Shown here one piece after another: positions 29,101 to 39,121 of a stretch of DNA of 64,000 bases. The notes under the pieces were generated by a model, which was given only the letters and a program-made list of their open reading frames with translations, searched no databases and was not told the DNA's origin. The stretch spans positions 2,418,001 through 2,482,000 of the forward strand of contig CAWJMN010000001.1 of the NCBI GenBank assembly GCA_963844055.1, given 5' to 3'. The first letter of the stretch is position 1. Each line of letters begins with the position of its first letter. The position numbers were made by a program, and so were the translations under genes. This DNA is from CAWJMN01 sp963844055. GTDB lineage: Bacteria > Planctomycetota > Planctomycetia > Pirellulales > Pirellulaceae.

Positions 29101-31839
29101 GCCAAGCAGGCCAGCACTTCAATCCCTACACCTATGATGACATCAAGACGATTGCCGACCACCGTCACTACGTCGGTGCCAATCCTCATGGTGGCAATGG
29201 TCGCTCGGATGCTTCGGGGGGTGGTCATGCTCACGCTGGGGCGATGATTTATCTCGGCGGTGCATGGCCGGAAGAATACCGTGACCGTATTTTCATGAAT
29301 AACATCCATGGCCAGCGTGTCAACATGGATGTGCTTAACGCCAAGGGCTCTGGGTATGTTGGCAGCCATGGCCCCGACTTCCTTTTGACGGGCGACAAGG
29401 CATCACAAATCCTCAACTTGCGTTACGGTCCTGACGGGCAAGTCTGGATGATCGACTGGTACGACATGCAAGCCTGTCACACGGGCGATCCGAAAAATCA
29501 TGACCGTTCCAACGGCCGAATCTATAAAATCGTCTATGGCGATTTGAAGCCCGTGAAGGTTGACCTTTCCAAATTGAGCGACGTCGAACTGGCGCAGCAA
29601 GTTTTGCAAGCCAACGATTGGTATGTGCGTCACAGCCGTCGCCTTTTACAGGAACGTGCCGCGAAAGGGCCGATTGATCCCAAGGCACTTGATTTGCTAA
29701 AGCAAGTGGCTGTCACCCATCCCGAGGAAACCCGTCGTCTGCGGGCCGCCTGGGCGTTGTTCTGTGTCCAGTCGCTGGATGCCACTCTCTGCGATCGACT
29801 CCTGTTAGATCAAAGCCCCTACGTTCGTGCGTGGGCAATCCAGCTGGGGTTGGCAACGCCAAAGCCCCTAACTAGTGTTGCTCCTCAAAAGTTGGCGGCA
29901 TTGGCTGCGACCGATCCGTCACCCGTTGTCCGGCTCTATTTGGCTTCGGCAGTGCAGAAGTTGCCGGCAGAAGATCGCTGGGACATCCTTTCCGGCCTCG
30001 TCAGCCATGCCGAAGATGCAGTGGATCATAACTTGCCCTGGATGGTTTGGTATGCAGCCGAGCCCCTGGTAACGACCGATCCCGACCGTGCGCTGGCCCT
30101 TGGACTTTCGGCCAGCAAGACGCTCCCTTTTGTCCGCAATTCGATGCTTCGTCGAATTGGTGCTTCTTCGGAAGGCCAGGCACTAGCGACGCTCATTCGT
30201 GGCCTCGACAAAACCACTGCGACAGAAATTCAGTTGGCATTTTTAGAGGCGATCCGAGCTTCGCTCAGCCGGGCAAAGGCACGCGACCGCTCCCAAAGAA
30301 TGGGAGGCAGCGTATGCCAAGCTTTCGCAAAGTGCCGATGCCAAGGTTCGCTTGCAAGCGCAAGCTCTGGGAGTCACCTTTGGAAGTGAGATGGCACTTG
30401 CGGCCGTTCGTAAGGTCGTTGAATCCCCAGCAGAACCGGTCAACGCTCGCCTAGAGGCGCTTGCGTCGCTACTTGGTGCCAAAGATCCAAAGCTGGCTCC
30501 CACCCTTCAGTCGCTGCTGGCCAACAAAGACCTGCGTGCGGCCGCAATGGCGGGATTGGCACAATACGCTGATCCCAGTACGCCGGAGTCGTTGCTAAAA
30601 CTTTACGCATCGCTTGCTCCCGCCGAAAAACGTATCGCGGTAAGCACGCTTGCATCGCGTGTCGATTATGCGATGGCACTGCTTAAGGCGGTAGAAGCCA
30701 AGCAGGTTCCTGCCAGCGACATCAGTGCCGACCTCGTTCGCCAATTGCAGTACCACAAGAGCGACGAACTGCAAAAGCTTCTGGAAAAGAGCTGGGGGAC
30801 TGCTCGTGAGACACCAGCAGAAAAGGCCAAGCTCATTGAAGAGTACAAGGCCTTGGTGCAATCCACCAAAGAGTCAAAGCCCGATCTTTCGCTCGGCCGT
30901 GCGGTCTATGCAAAGACCTGCCAACAATGTCACACGCTCTTTAGCGTGGGAGGCAAGGTCGGTCCCGAATTGACGGGGTCTAATCGCGCCAACTTAGACT
31001 ACTTACTAAGCAATGTGGTTGATCCCAGCGCCGTCATGGCCAAAGAGTATCAACCAACCATCCTCGTTACGGAGGATGGGCGTGTCGTCACCGGTATCGT
31101 TAAGTCCGAAGACAAAAATGCGGTGGTCCTCAAGACGGCCGATGCTGAAGTCATCGTTCCACTAGATGAAATCAGCCAGCGGCAGCTCAGTACAAAATCG
31201 ATGATGCCAGAAGATCAGTTGAAGCAATTCACTCCCCACGAGATTCGCTCGCTGCTGGCCTATTTGGCGAGTGCCCAGCAAGTTCCACTTCTGGCGACAT
31301 CCGCCAACGCCGCGTTGCTTTTCAATGGTAAGGACCTTACTGGTTGGACTGGCGACCCGGCCCTTTGGTCGGTCGAAAATGGAGAAATCATCGGCAAGAC
31401 CAAGGGACTTGCGCATAATGCCTTCCTCGTGAGCGATCTGCTCGTCTCCGATTTCCGTCTCAAGCTAGAGGTTAAACTCGTAGGAAATGCAGGTAACAGC
31501 GGCATTCAGTTCCGTAGCCAAGTCACGCCCGAAGGGATGCGAGGCTACCAAGCCGATGTCGGTCCCGGTTGGTGGGGCAAGCTCTATGAGGAAGAAGGTC
31601 GCGGCCTTCTGTGGGACAAATCCGGCGAATCGCACGTGAAAAGCGGCGAATGGAACACTTACGAGATTGTTTCGATTGGGGACCAAACCCAGACCTTCAT
31701 CAACGGGCAACTTTGCGTGGATTTGAACGATCCCAAAGGAGTTCGTAGCGGCGTCATTGCAGTGCAATTGCATTCCGGCGACGCAACCGAAGTCCGTTTT
31801 CGCAACCTGGTACTGCAAGTCGCAGAGCCAGCAAAGTAA
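26145..31839 (+). CDS. Giant secreted FG-GAP / dehydrogenase-like propeller / HEAT / heme / DUF1080 protein, frame broken at about 30267
   Basis: After a signal peptide (MNCQNRLWASAFGLSLVLAGF) come FG-GAP/VCBS-type Ca-binding repeats (about 30-410; DLDNDGDMDVV, DGDKDADI). Carbohydrate-binding-like (about 440-580) and jelly-roll (about 583-745) segments follow. Next is the planctomycete 'membrane-bound dehydrogenase' propeller (about 767-1110; PQGFRVIPAAAEPDIKQP). HEAT-like helices, a PVC-type heme site CQQCH (about 1592-1596) and a C-terminal DUF1080 domain (LLFNGKDLTGW, about 1722 on) complete it. The first frame ends at 30389. At GCTCAGC (30263-30269) dropping the A at 30267 restores SLAGQRHATAPKEW and joins the downstream frame, giving 1,897 aa. 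A role in extracellular glycan oxidation or hydrolysis is inference. Confidence 0.82.
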
Positions 31840-31945
31840 GTAATCTGACTTCGCAATGGTTGACGCAGGGCGCCTGAATCACAAATAATCAGGGGCCAAC
31901 CTACCTTAAACTTCCCTCCAAACCGTCCCACCAGGATTACCCACG

Positions 31946-33274
31946 ATGACTCATCCCTTTTCGCGTCGCCAGTTTCTAAAGTCGACCGCCGCCGGGCTGG
32001 CTACGACAGGCTACTTCATTTCAACGGCTTCCGCTCAAGAGTCGAAGTCCCCTAGTGAAAAGCTCAACTTGGCCGCCGTGGGGGTTGCCAATAAGGCTGG
32101 GCACAATATCCAAGAACTTGCGGGGCAAAACTTTGTCGCCCTTTGTGATGTGGATGAAAACTTCCTCAACAAAGCAGCGATGCAATGGCCCAATGCGCGG
32201 TTGTATCGCGACTATCGTAAAATGCTTGAGGCAGAGGCCAAGAATGTGGACGGCGTAGTTGTTTCGACTGCCGACCATACGCACGCTCCTGCGGCATCGA
32301 TCGCCATGGACCTCGGAAAGCATGTCTATTGCGAGAAGCCTCTGTCACATACCGTTGCAGAAGCCCGGGCTCTTTCCAAGCTGGCTGCCAAAAAGAAGGT
32401 TGCCACGCAGATGGGAACGCAAATCCACGCGTCCGATAACTACCGTCGTGTGGTGGAACTTGTTCAAAGTGGCGTGATTGGAAACGTTAAGGAAGTCTAT
32501 AACTGGTGCAACAAGGGTTGGTCCGACGGGCGTTTTCAGCCAACCAACAAGCCAGCCCCTGCCAACCTCAACTGGGATCTTTGGCTCGGCCCAGCCAAGG
32601 AACGTCCCTATTGCGAAAACATCCATCCCGGCAATTGGCGCCGCTTCTGGGAATATGGTTCTGGTACCTTTGGTGACATGGCCTGCCATGTGATGGACTT
32701 GCCGTTCTGGGCGTTGAACTTGCGTTTCCCAACCTCCGTAGCTTGCGAAGGACCAGAGCTTCATCCCGATGGCGCACCTGCCTGGGCCAAGGCAACTTAT
32801 GAGTTCCCTCGCCCAGAAGGAGCACCGCTAAAGTTCTATTGGTCGGATGGCAACGCCCATTTCGACTTGGTCAAAGATACACTCGATCGCTCGGGCCAAT
32901 CACTTAGCAAATGGGGCCTAGGCGTGCTCTTTGTGGGTGAGAAGGGAATGCTAGTCGCAGATTACGGCCGCTGGGAACTTCTCCCACAAGACCGTTTCAC
33001 CGATTTCAAGCCTCCAGCGCCAACCATTGCATCGTCTATTGGCCACTGGAACGAGTGGGTCGCCGCTTGCAAAACCGGCTCACCAACCACATGCAATTTC
33101 GATTACTCCGGGGCCCTTACGGAAACCGTTTTGCTGGGCATTGTGGCATTCAGGGCGGGTGAAAAGCTCACCTGGGACCCAGAAAAGCTCCAGGCCACCA
33201 ACTGTGCCAAGGCCGAGGAGTTTGTGCACAAACAGTACCGTAAAGGGTTCGAAGTCGTTGGTTTGCGGTCGTAA
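31946..33274 (+). CDS. Tat-exported Gfo/Idh/MocA family oxidoreductase
   Basis: A 442-residue NAD(P)-dependent oxidoreductase. It starts with a twin-arginine signal (SRRQFLKSTAAGLATTGYF) cut near ASAQ. A Rossmann domain (NLAAVGVANKAGHNI) follows, then the diagnostic EKP motif (HVYCEKPLSHTVAEAR) and the alpha/beta C-domain (GNVKEVYNWCNKGW, GTFGDMACHVMDLPFWAL). Exported members of this family are greatly expanded in Planctomycetes, where a tightly bound cofactor is carried across by Tat. It follows the giant heme/DUF1080 protein by 106 bases on the same strand, suggesting a shared role in sugar oxidation (inference). Confidence 0.92.
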   Translation: MTHPFSRRQFLKSTAAGLATTGYFISTASAQESKSPSEKLNLAAVGVANKAGHNIQELAGQNFVALCDVDENFLNKAAMQWPNARLYRDYRKMLEAEAKNVDGVVVSTADHTHAPAASIAMDLGKHVYCEKPLSHTVAEARALSKLAAKKKVATQMGTQIHASDNYRRVVELVQSGVIGNVKEVYNWCNKGWSDGRFQPTNKPAPANLNWDLWLGPAKERPYCENIHPGNWRRFWEYGSGTFGDMACHVMDLPFWALNLRFPTSVACEGPELHPDGAPAWAKATYEFPRPEGAPLKFYWSDGNAHFDLVKDTLDRSGQSLSKWGLGVLFVGEKGMLVADYGRWELLPQDRFTDFKPPAPTIASSIGHWNEWVAACKTGSPTTCNFDYSGALTETVLLGIVAFRAGEKLTWDPEKLQATNCAKAEEFVHKQYRKGFEVVGLRS

Positions 33275-33568
33275 TCATGCCGCAAACGCGGTCGCCAACG
33301 CTGCGTGAATCGACGGAGTGGGGTGGGATTGTAACGATCTTCCCACCTCACTCGGATTGCTTCAGACTTGACCCTTACCTCCGGGTGGCTTAACTTATAA
33401 GGAAGGTTTGATGGGTGCGCTGTCCGGTTCAAAAATTCGGACAGACGCTATTCGATCAAACTTCCTACCTACCTCCAGTCCCACCTCCTGAATGATTGCT
33501 GTGACGTTCGGCGGTTTCCGTCGAATCTCACCCCTGCGGCTCCCACCTTACGCTTAGGGGAAAAGTGC

Positions 33569-36487
33569 ATGATGCATAACTGCTTCCATAGAATGACGAT
33601 GCGTCCATTGCTGCGGCATGGACTTTCGTTCTCGCTGTTGATGATTGGTTTGGCCTATTTTGCTTTGCCGACCAGCGTTCACGCCCAGGTTCCGCCGCTC
33701 CATCAGCGAATTGATGAGCAAGTTGCCCAGACGCACATCGGTCCTGTCTCCCCCGTGGCCAGTGATGCCGACTTTGTCCGGCGAATTTATCTTGACCTCG
33801 TCGGGTCCATCCCATCCCCCGCAGAAACTCGGGCGTTCATGGCAGATACGGCCCCCGACAAGCGGGCAAAGCTGATTGACGCCCTTCTGTCTAGTTCGCG
33901 GCATGCTCGGCATCTTGCCAACGCGATGGATGTGATGCTGATGGAACGTCGCCCCGATAAATACGTCCCCGCTGCCGAATGGCAAAAGTATCTTTACGAT
34001 TCGATGCTCGCCAACAAACCTTACGATCAACTCGTCAAGGAAATCCTGACTAGCGACGGCATGGACCCCGCTACAAGGCCGGCTGCTAAGTTTGTTCTCG
34101 ACCGTGAAGCAGAGCCCAACGTCCTCACGCGTGACATCGGACGGATCTTCTTCGGCCGAGATTTGCAGTGTGCTCAGTGCCACGACCATCCATTGGTCGA
34201 TGACTACTATCAAGCCGATTACTACGGCATGATGGCGTTTTTCAGCCGTACGCAGCTATTCACCATTCCCGCTAAAGACAAGATTCCTGCATTGACTGTC
34301 CTGATGGACAATGCGGCCGGTGAAGTTTCCTTCCAGTCTGTGTTTGATCCAACGGCCAAGGGGAATACGTTGCCACGCGCTCCAGGTGGTAAACAGCTAG
34401 AAGAGCCTCGCTTCAATATTGGGGAAGAGTGGGCGGTTCCTCCTGCCAAAGATGTGCGCCACAACCCGAAGTATAGCCGCCGCGCCCAATTGGCCGCTCA
34501 AGTTGCCGTCCCGGCAAATCGGCAATTCAATCGCAATATCGTCAACCGCCTTTGGGGTCAGATGGTTGGTGTGGGGTTGGTTGAGCCTGTGGACTTTCAC
34601 CATAGTGGCAACCCGCCAACGCATCCCCAGCTTTTGGAAATGCTGGCGGATGACTTTGTAGCGATGAAGTACGACATGCGGGCACTCCTGCGGGAAATTG
34701 CTCTGTCGCAAACGTATCAGCGCTCACTTGACCTTCCGACAGATATTGCAGCGCAAGCTGCGACTGCTGCAAATGCCGTTGCAACTCTAGAGGCAGAGCA
34801 CGTCAAGCGAGAAGAGCAAGCCAAGGCACTGCGGGCCAATCAATCCAAGCTTGCCGTCGAGCTAGTCAATTCTCGCAAGGCACTTCCCCCTGTGGCAGAA
34901 GAGCTTGCCAAGGCGATTGCCCCTGTTGCTGATGTGCAAAAGGGAATTGCCGCGGCTTCCCAGGCGGTTGCTGAAGCAGAAGGAAAGCTTGCGCCAAAAC
35001 GCGACATTGCAAAAGTCATCGCCGAAGCGGCCGCAAAAGCGAAAGAGGCAGCTGCCAAGTTGCCCGAAGAGAAGGATCTCGTAGAAGCCGCAACCCGGTT
35101 CCAAACGAAATCAGACCAGTTGACTGCTGAAATTGCACCTCTCGCAAAGGCGGTCGAAGAAAAGATGGCCGCCGCGGCTGCCGCGAATGCGAAATTGGTT
35201 GCTATCAACCAGCAACAAGCCGAGATTAACACCCGCCTAGATGCAATTCGCAAGCAGGTAATGGCCTTTGAACAACAGGAAGAGGCTGCAGCAGACGTTA
35301 GTCGTGTGGAGCAATTCCAGGCTAAGCTAGCAGAGCGTCGCTTAAATGAAGCAAAGGCCCAGGCTCAACTTGCTTCGCTGACGGCATCCTTCCAACAAGG
35401 ACAAGCCGCTCGTGAGAAATTGGCTGCAGAACTTGCCGTCGCAAAGGCGACCGAAGCCAAGCTGGCTGCTGATCTACCTGCCCTCCAAAACGCTGAGGCC
35501 GTTGCCCAAAAGGCCAACGCCGATGCCCAGGCCGCACTTGCCACGGCGAAGCAAGTCCTTGCTACGAAGCAAGCTGCCCATAAAGAGTTTGTCGAAGTGC
35601 TCGCAAAGGCAGAGGCTGCCGCGCAAAAGCTTACCGGCGATGTGGAAGTTGCTCAAAGCGTAGAAAAGCTAAAGGCCCGCTCGGTCCAATTGACGGCCGA
35701 GGAAGCCGAAGCACAAAAGGTGATGGCCGCTAGTGAAGAGCTCACCAAAACGACAACCCAGCAACTAGCGACCGCTACCCAGGTCGTTGCTACCACCGTT
35801 GCTCAGCGAACGGATCTATCGCAGCGAATTCCTGCGATGGCGACACAGTTCACCGCGATTGAGCAAAAAGTAGCGGCCGACAGCGCCGCGGCAAAACAAG
35901 CCTCTCTGGAACTTCCCGATCGCTGGGCCCGTGAGTTTGCAACGCGTCCACTTCGTCAGCTTTCGCCCGAGCAGTTGGGCTGGAGCATCTTGCGTGCAAC
36001 GGGCGTCTATGAAAACCATGTAGCTGCTGTTGTGGCTGAGGTCGAGAAGGCTACGCCACTAACAGATGCCATTAAGGCCGACCCGGCTCAAATGGCGCTG
36101 CGTCAACGGCAAGTTGATGAAGGTGTATATGCCAAGTTGGCCCCTAGTGTTGGCGTGTTTGTACAACTGTTTGGTGCCGGTGCTGGCCAGCCACAAAGTG
36201 ATTTCTTTGCCACGGTGGACCAAGCCCTGTTCCTTGCCAACGGTGGTGTGGTGAAGGGGTGGTTGGCTCCTGCTGGCGATAATCTGGCCGCTCGGTTGGG
36301 CCGACTAGAAGATCCAAAGCAACTAGCAGAAGAACTGTATGTGACTGTGTTGACTCGGCTTCCCACAGAACCCGAAGTGGCTGAAGTTGCCAAATATTTG
36401 GCAGCTCGTCCCACCGAGAAGCCTGTCGTCGTTCAAGAGTTGGCATGGAGCCTGCTCAGTTCAGCAGAGTTTCGATTTAATCGTTAG
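33569..36487 (+). CDS. DUF1549/DUF1553 protein with long coiled-coil insert
   Basis: A 972-residue secreted protein. A signal peptide (MRPLLRHGLSFSLLMIGLAYF...VHAQ) leads to DUF1549 (about 45-270) with RRIYLDLVGSIPSP and CAQCHDHP (Cys201, Cys204, His205). The first part of DUF1553 (about 305-390) has QFNRNIVNRLWGQMVGVGLVEP and HPQLLEMLADDF. Residues about 391-790 are Ala/Lys/Glu/Gln-rich and strongly coiled-coil. The DUF1553 C-terminal part (about 795-972) then resumes. Start ATG 33569 has AGGGGA 8 bases ahead. No separate cytochrome PSD1 domain is seen. DUF1501 follows with its ribosome binding site overlapping this stop codon, so the two are clearly an operon. Function unproven. Confidence 0.9.
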   Translation: MMHNCFHRMTMRPLLRHGLSFSLLMIGLAYFALPTSVHAQVPPLHQRIDEQVAQTHIGPVSPVASDADFVRRIYLDLVGSIPSPAETRAFMADTAPDKRAKLIDALLSSSRHARHLANAMDVMLMERRPDKYVPAAEWQKYLYDSMLANKPYDQLVKEILTSDGMDPATRPAAKFVLDREAEPNVLTRDIGRIFFGRDLQCAQCHDHPLVDDYYQADYYGMMAFFSRTQLFTIPAKDKIPALTVLMDNAAGEVSFQSVFDPTAKGNTLPRAPGGKQLEEPRFNIGEEWAVPPAKDVRHNPKYSRRAQLAAQVAVPANRQFNRNIVNRLWGQMVGVGLVEPVDFHHSGNPPTHPQLLEMLADDFVAMKYDMRALLREIALSQTYQRSLDLPTDIAAQAATAANAVATLEAEHVKREEQAKALRANQSKLAVELVNSRKALPPVAEELAKAIAPVADVQKGIAAASQAVAEAEGKLAPKRDIAKVIAEAAAKAKEAAAKLPEEKDLVEAATRFQTKSDQLTAEIAPLAKAVEEKMAAAAAANAKLVAINQQQAEINTRLDAIRKQVMAFEQQEEAAADVSRVEQFQAKLAERRLNEAKAQAQLASLTASFQQGQAAREKLAAELAVAKATEAKLAADLPALQNAEAVAQKANADAQAALATAKQVLATKQAAHKEFVEVLAKAEAAAQKLTGDVEVAQSVEKLKARSVQLTAEEAEAQKVMAASEELTKTTTQQLATATQVVATTVAQRTDLSQRIPAMATQFTAIEQKVAADSAAAKQASLELPDRWAREFATRPLRQLSPEQLGWSILRATGVYENHVAAVVAEVEKATPLTDAIKADPAQMALRQRQVDEGVYAKLAPSVGVFVQLFGAGAGQPQSDFFATVDQALFLANGGVVKGWLAPAGDNLAARLGRLEDPKQLAEELYVTVLTRLPTEPEVAEVAKYLAARPTEKPVVVQELAWSLLSSAEFRFNR

Positions 36488-36497
36488 GAGGTTCGCA

Positions 36498-37787
36498 ATG
36501 CGATGCAATTACGCTTGTAACTCGGCCGAACATGGCATGGCTCGTCGTCAGTTTCTCGCAGGGGTGACTGCAGGGATGGGCGCCTTTGTCGGTGGCTTCA
36601 ACGCCCTGGCACAGCCCGCAACCGCCAATCAACTGGCGAAAGATCAAAAGCGGGTGGTAGTGTTCAACATGCATGGCGGCCTCAGCCAACTGGAAAGCTG
36701 GGACCCTAAGCCCGGCACCAACACAGGCGGCCCGTTCCGTGCGATTCCCACATCAGTACCTGGCATTCATATTAGTGAGTTGCTTCCGTATACCGCCAAG
36801 CAAATGCATCACTTGGCGCTCGTACGAAGCATCAACACCAATGAAAACGACCATGGTAAAGGGGCGTACATGATGATGACCGGGCGGAAGCAAACGCCCG
36901 CCGCTGACTTCCCACGCATGGGGGCCGTTATGGCCAAATGCTTGGAATCGCCAAAGAACTCGCTTCCGGGTCACATCTCCATCACGCCCGGCGGTGGTGG
37001 CGGTCGCGGCAATGACTCTGCCTATCTTGGCCCTCGTTATGCCAGCATCACGCTGGGTAACGGCAATCCGCCGCAAAACTCGGCTCGCCCTGGCGATATT
37101 ACGCAGGTCTCCGACGATTCGCGGCAATCGTTCCGCCGCCTAGCCAACGAGCAGTTCCTGGCTCGCCGTCGCACCGCTATGACCGATGCGTATGTGGGTA
37201 CCTACGAACAAGCTTTAGAACTCATGCGGCAAGGCGAAGTCTTTGATGTCGCGAAGGAGCCTGAAAAAGAGCATGAACGTTACGGCAAGCACGACTTCGG
37301 TCGTCATTGTTTGCTGGCCCGCCGCCTCTTGGAAAATGGCGTCTCGTTTGTTCAGGTTAGCCACTCGAACTACGACACCCACAATGAGAATTTTGACTTC
37401 CATCTTGAACAGATGGGAGAGTTTGATCGCCCCTTTGCCACCTTCATCGACGACCTTGCCCAGCGTGGCATGCTTGAGAATACGCTTGTCGTGGTTCTGT
37501 CTGAATTTGGCCGCACCCCCAACATCAACCTTTATTATGGGCGTGATCACTGGGGTTCGGCTTGGTCGATCTGTATGGCGGGTGGCAAGGTGGCTCGCGG
37601 AGCGGTCATTGGCAAGACCAATGAAACCGGGACGGCCGTCACCGATCGTGAAGTGAACCAGGGGCACCTGTTCCATACGTACTTGTCTGCCCTGTCCATT
37701 GACTCGACAGCCAATTTCAGCATTGCGGGGCGCGATGTGCCGATGGCAGATCCTGCCTTTGGCCCCATCAAGGAATTGCTGGTCTAG
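36498..37787 (+). CDS. Tat-exported DUF1501 protein
   Basis: 429 residues. A Tat-type signal (ARRQFLAGVTAGMGAFVGGF) precedes a sulfatase/alkaline-phosphatase-like fold (DUF1501): VVFNMHGGLSQLESWDPKP, NENDHGKGAYMMMTGR, FVQVSHSNYDTHNENF and VVVLSEFGRTP...GRDHWG hold the likely metal-binding Asp/His residues. TTAGGAGG just before ATG 36498 overlaps the DUF1549 stop. DUF1549/1553-DUF1501 pairs are a signature of planctomycetes and relatives; both are predicted to act in the periplasm together, but no reaction is established. Confidence 0.92.
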   Translation: MRCNYACNSAEHGMARRQFLAGVTAGMGAFVGGFNALAQPATANQLAKDQKRVVVFNMHGGLSQLESWDPKPGTNTGGPFRAIPTSVPGIHISELLPYTAKQMHHLALVRSINTNENDHGKGAYMMMTGRKQTPAADFPRMGAVMAKCLESPKNSLPGHISITPGGGGGRGNDSAYLGPRYASITLGNGNPPQNSARPGDITQVSDDSRQSFRRLANEQFLARRRTAMTDAYVGTYEQALELMRQGEVFDVAKEPEKEHERYGKHDFGRHCLLARRLLENGVSFVQVSHSNYDTHNENFDFHLEQMGEFDRPFATFIDDLAQRGMLENTLVVVLSEFGRTPNINLYYGRDHWGSAWSICMAGGKVARGAVIGKTNETGTAVTDREVNQGHLFHTYLSALSIDSTANFSIAGRDVPMADPAFGPIKELLV

Positions 37788-37836
37788 TAAGCTAGCGCAG
37801 CACTCGCCCCTTTGTAACTTCAACTAGGTGACTTTC

Positions 37837-38841
37837 ATGCAAAGCACTCCCGCTGACTTCAAGCAAGCACATGTCGCTTCCCAGTGGGCACATGAAAGTC
37901 CTTTGATCGCCTGTCGTTTCGATCCCAAAGGGCGGTTTGCATTTTCTAGCGCCGAAGATAGCAAGATTCAGCGCTGGGAAGTTCCGTCCGGCAAAAAGAC
38001 GGTACTGACAGGGCATGAAGGTTGGGTGTGGGCGCTCGCTCTTTCGCAAGATGGCGAAACCCTCGTGAGTGGCGGCAGTGATGGGCGACTCATTTGGTGG
38101 CCAGCGACAGCCGAGGCCCCAGCCCCTGCTCGTACGATCGAAGCGCATCAAGGCTGGGTCCGTTGCATGGCGGTCAGCCCCGACGGCCTTTCCCTGGCGA
38201 CCGCAGGAAACGACCGTGTCGTACGGATTTGGAATCTCGCCGACGGCACCAAAAAGCAAGAGCTTGCCGGCCAGCATGAAGTTCCAATCTATAGCCTGCT
38301 GTGGCATCCCAATGGCCAGATCCTGCTCACGGGAGACTTGCGCGGCAATGTCAGGCAGTGGGACCTGCCCACCAGCGCCGTCACACGTTCATTCGATGCC
38401 AAGGCACTACATTCGTTCAACGGCGGACAGCAGGTTGATTTTGGTGGCGTGCGCGGCATGGCACTAAGTCCCGACGGAAAGTTCTTCGCTTGTGCGGGGC
38501 TCTACAAGTCAGAAAACCCTTTGGGCGCCGTCTTAGAACCGCTCGTTCTGCTCTTTGAATGGGAGTCGCAAAAGCTCGTTCATCAGCAGATTGCCGAAGG
38601 TCTCAAGGGGCCGCTATGGCGCGTTCAATATCTTGCCGATGGCACGCTGATGGGTGTCATGGGGGGCAGCAGCGGCGGTGTTTTGTTGTTCTGGAAGGCA
38701 GATCAACCCAAAGAGGTGCATCGATTCCAGCTACCCAACTTGGCCCGAGATATGGACCTGCATGCAGACGGCATTCAGGTGCTCACCTCGCATGCTGACA
38801 AGAACCTCCGGATCACGAAACTAGCTATGAAGACTGCCTAG
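37837..38841 (+). CDS. WD40-repeat protein
   Basis: 334 residues with about seven WD40-like blades, for example GHEGWVWALALSQDGETLVSGGSDGRLIWW, AHQGWVRCMAVSPDGLSLATAGNDRVVRIWNL and PIYSLLWHPNGQILLTGDLRGNVRQWDL. No signal peptide is visible. It is the third gene of the DUF1549-DUF1501-WD40 set, an association seen repeatedly in planctomycetes. The propeller probably mediates protein-protein contact (inference). ATG 37837 is preferred to GTG 37828; AGGTGA precedes the ATG. Confidence 0.9.
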   Translation: MQSTPADFKQAHVASQWAHESPLIACRFDPKGRFAFSSAEDSKIQRWEVPSGKKTVLTGHEGWVWALALSQDGETLVSGGSDGRLIWWPATAEAPAPARTIEAHQGWVRCMAVSPDGLSLATAGNDRVVRIWNLADGTKKQELAGQHEVPIYSLLWHPNGQILLTGDLRGNVRQWDLPTSAVTRSFDAKALHSFNGGQQVDFGGVRGMALSPDGKFFACAGLYKSENPLGAVLEPLVLLFEWESQKLVHQQIAEGLKGPLWRVQYLADGTLMGVMGGSSGGVLLFWKADQPKEVHRFQLPNLARDMDLHADGIQVLTSHADKNLRITKLAMKTA

Positions 38842-39121
38842 CACATCATTGCTGCCAAAAGGAATCTGCCACCGGCAGGTCTCAGTTGCTAGCGTCCTGC
38901 GAGCTATAAACTTCTACTCGGTCGCACGAGCTTTTTCCATGCTCTTGCTCGCCGTTTGCCAATCCGGGCAATTGGCACTGACTTTGACGCCATTGTCCCC
39001 TAACGACTTGCCGGCACAACAAGTTGTAATGTAGTGCGACGCGCCGGCACTAACCGATATGACTAGTGGAATCGCTATTGGCGGATAGCGCATTAAATTC
39101 ACCACAGTCGGTAATTAAACC

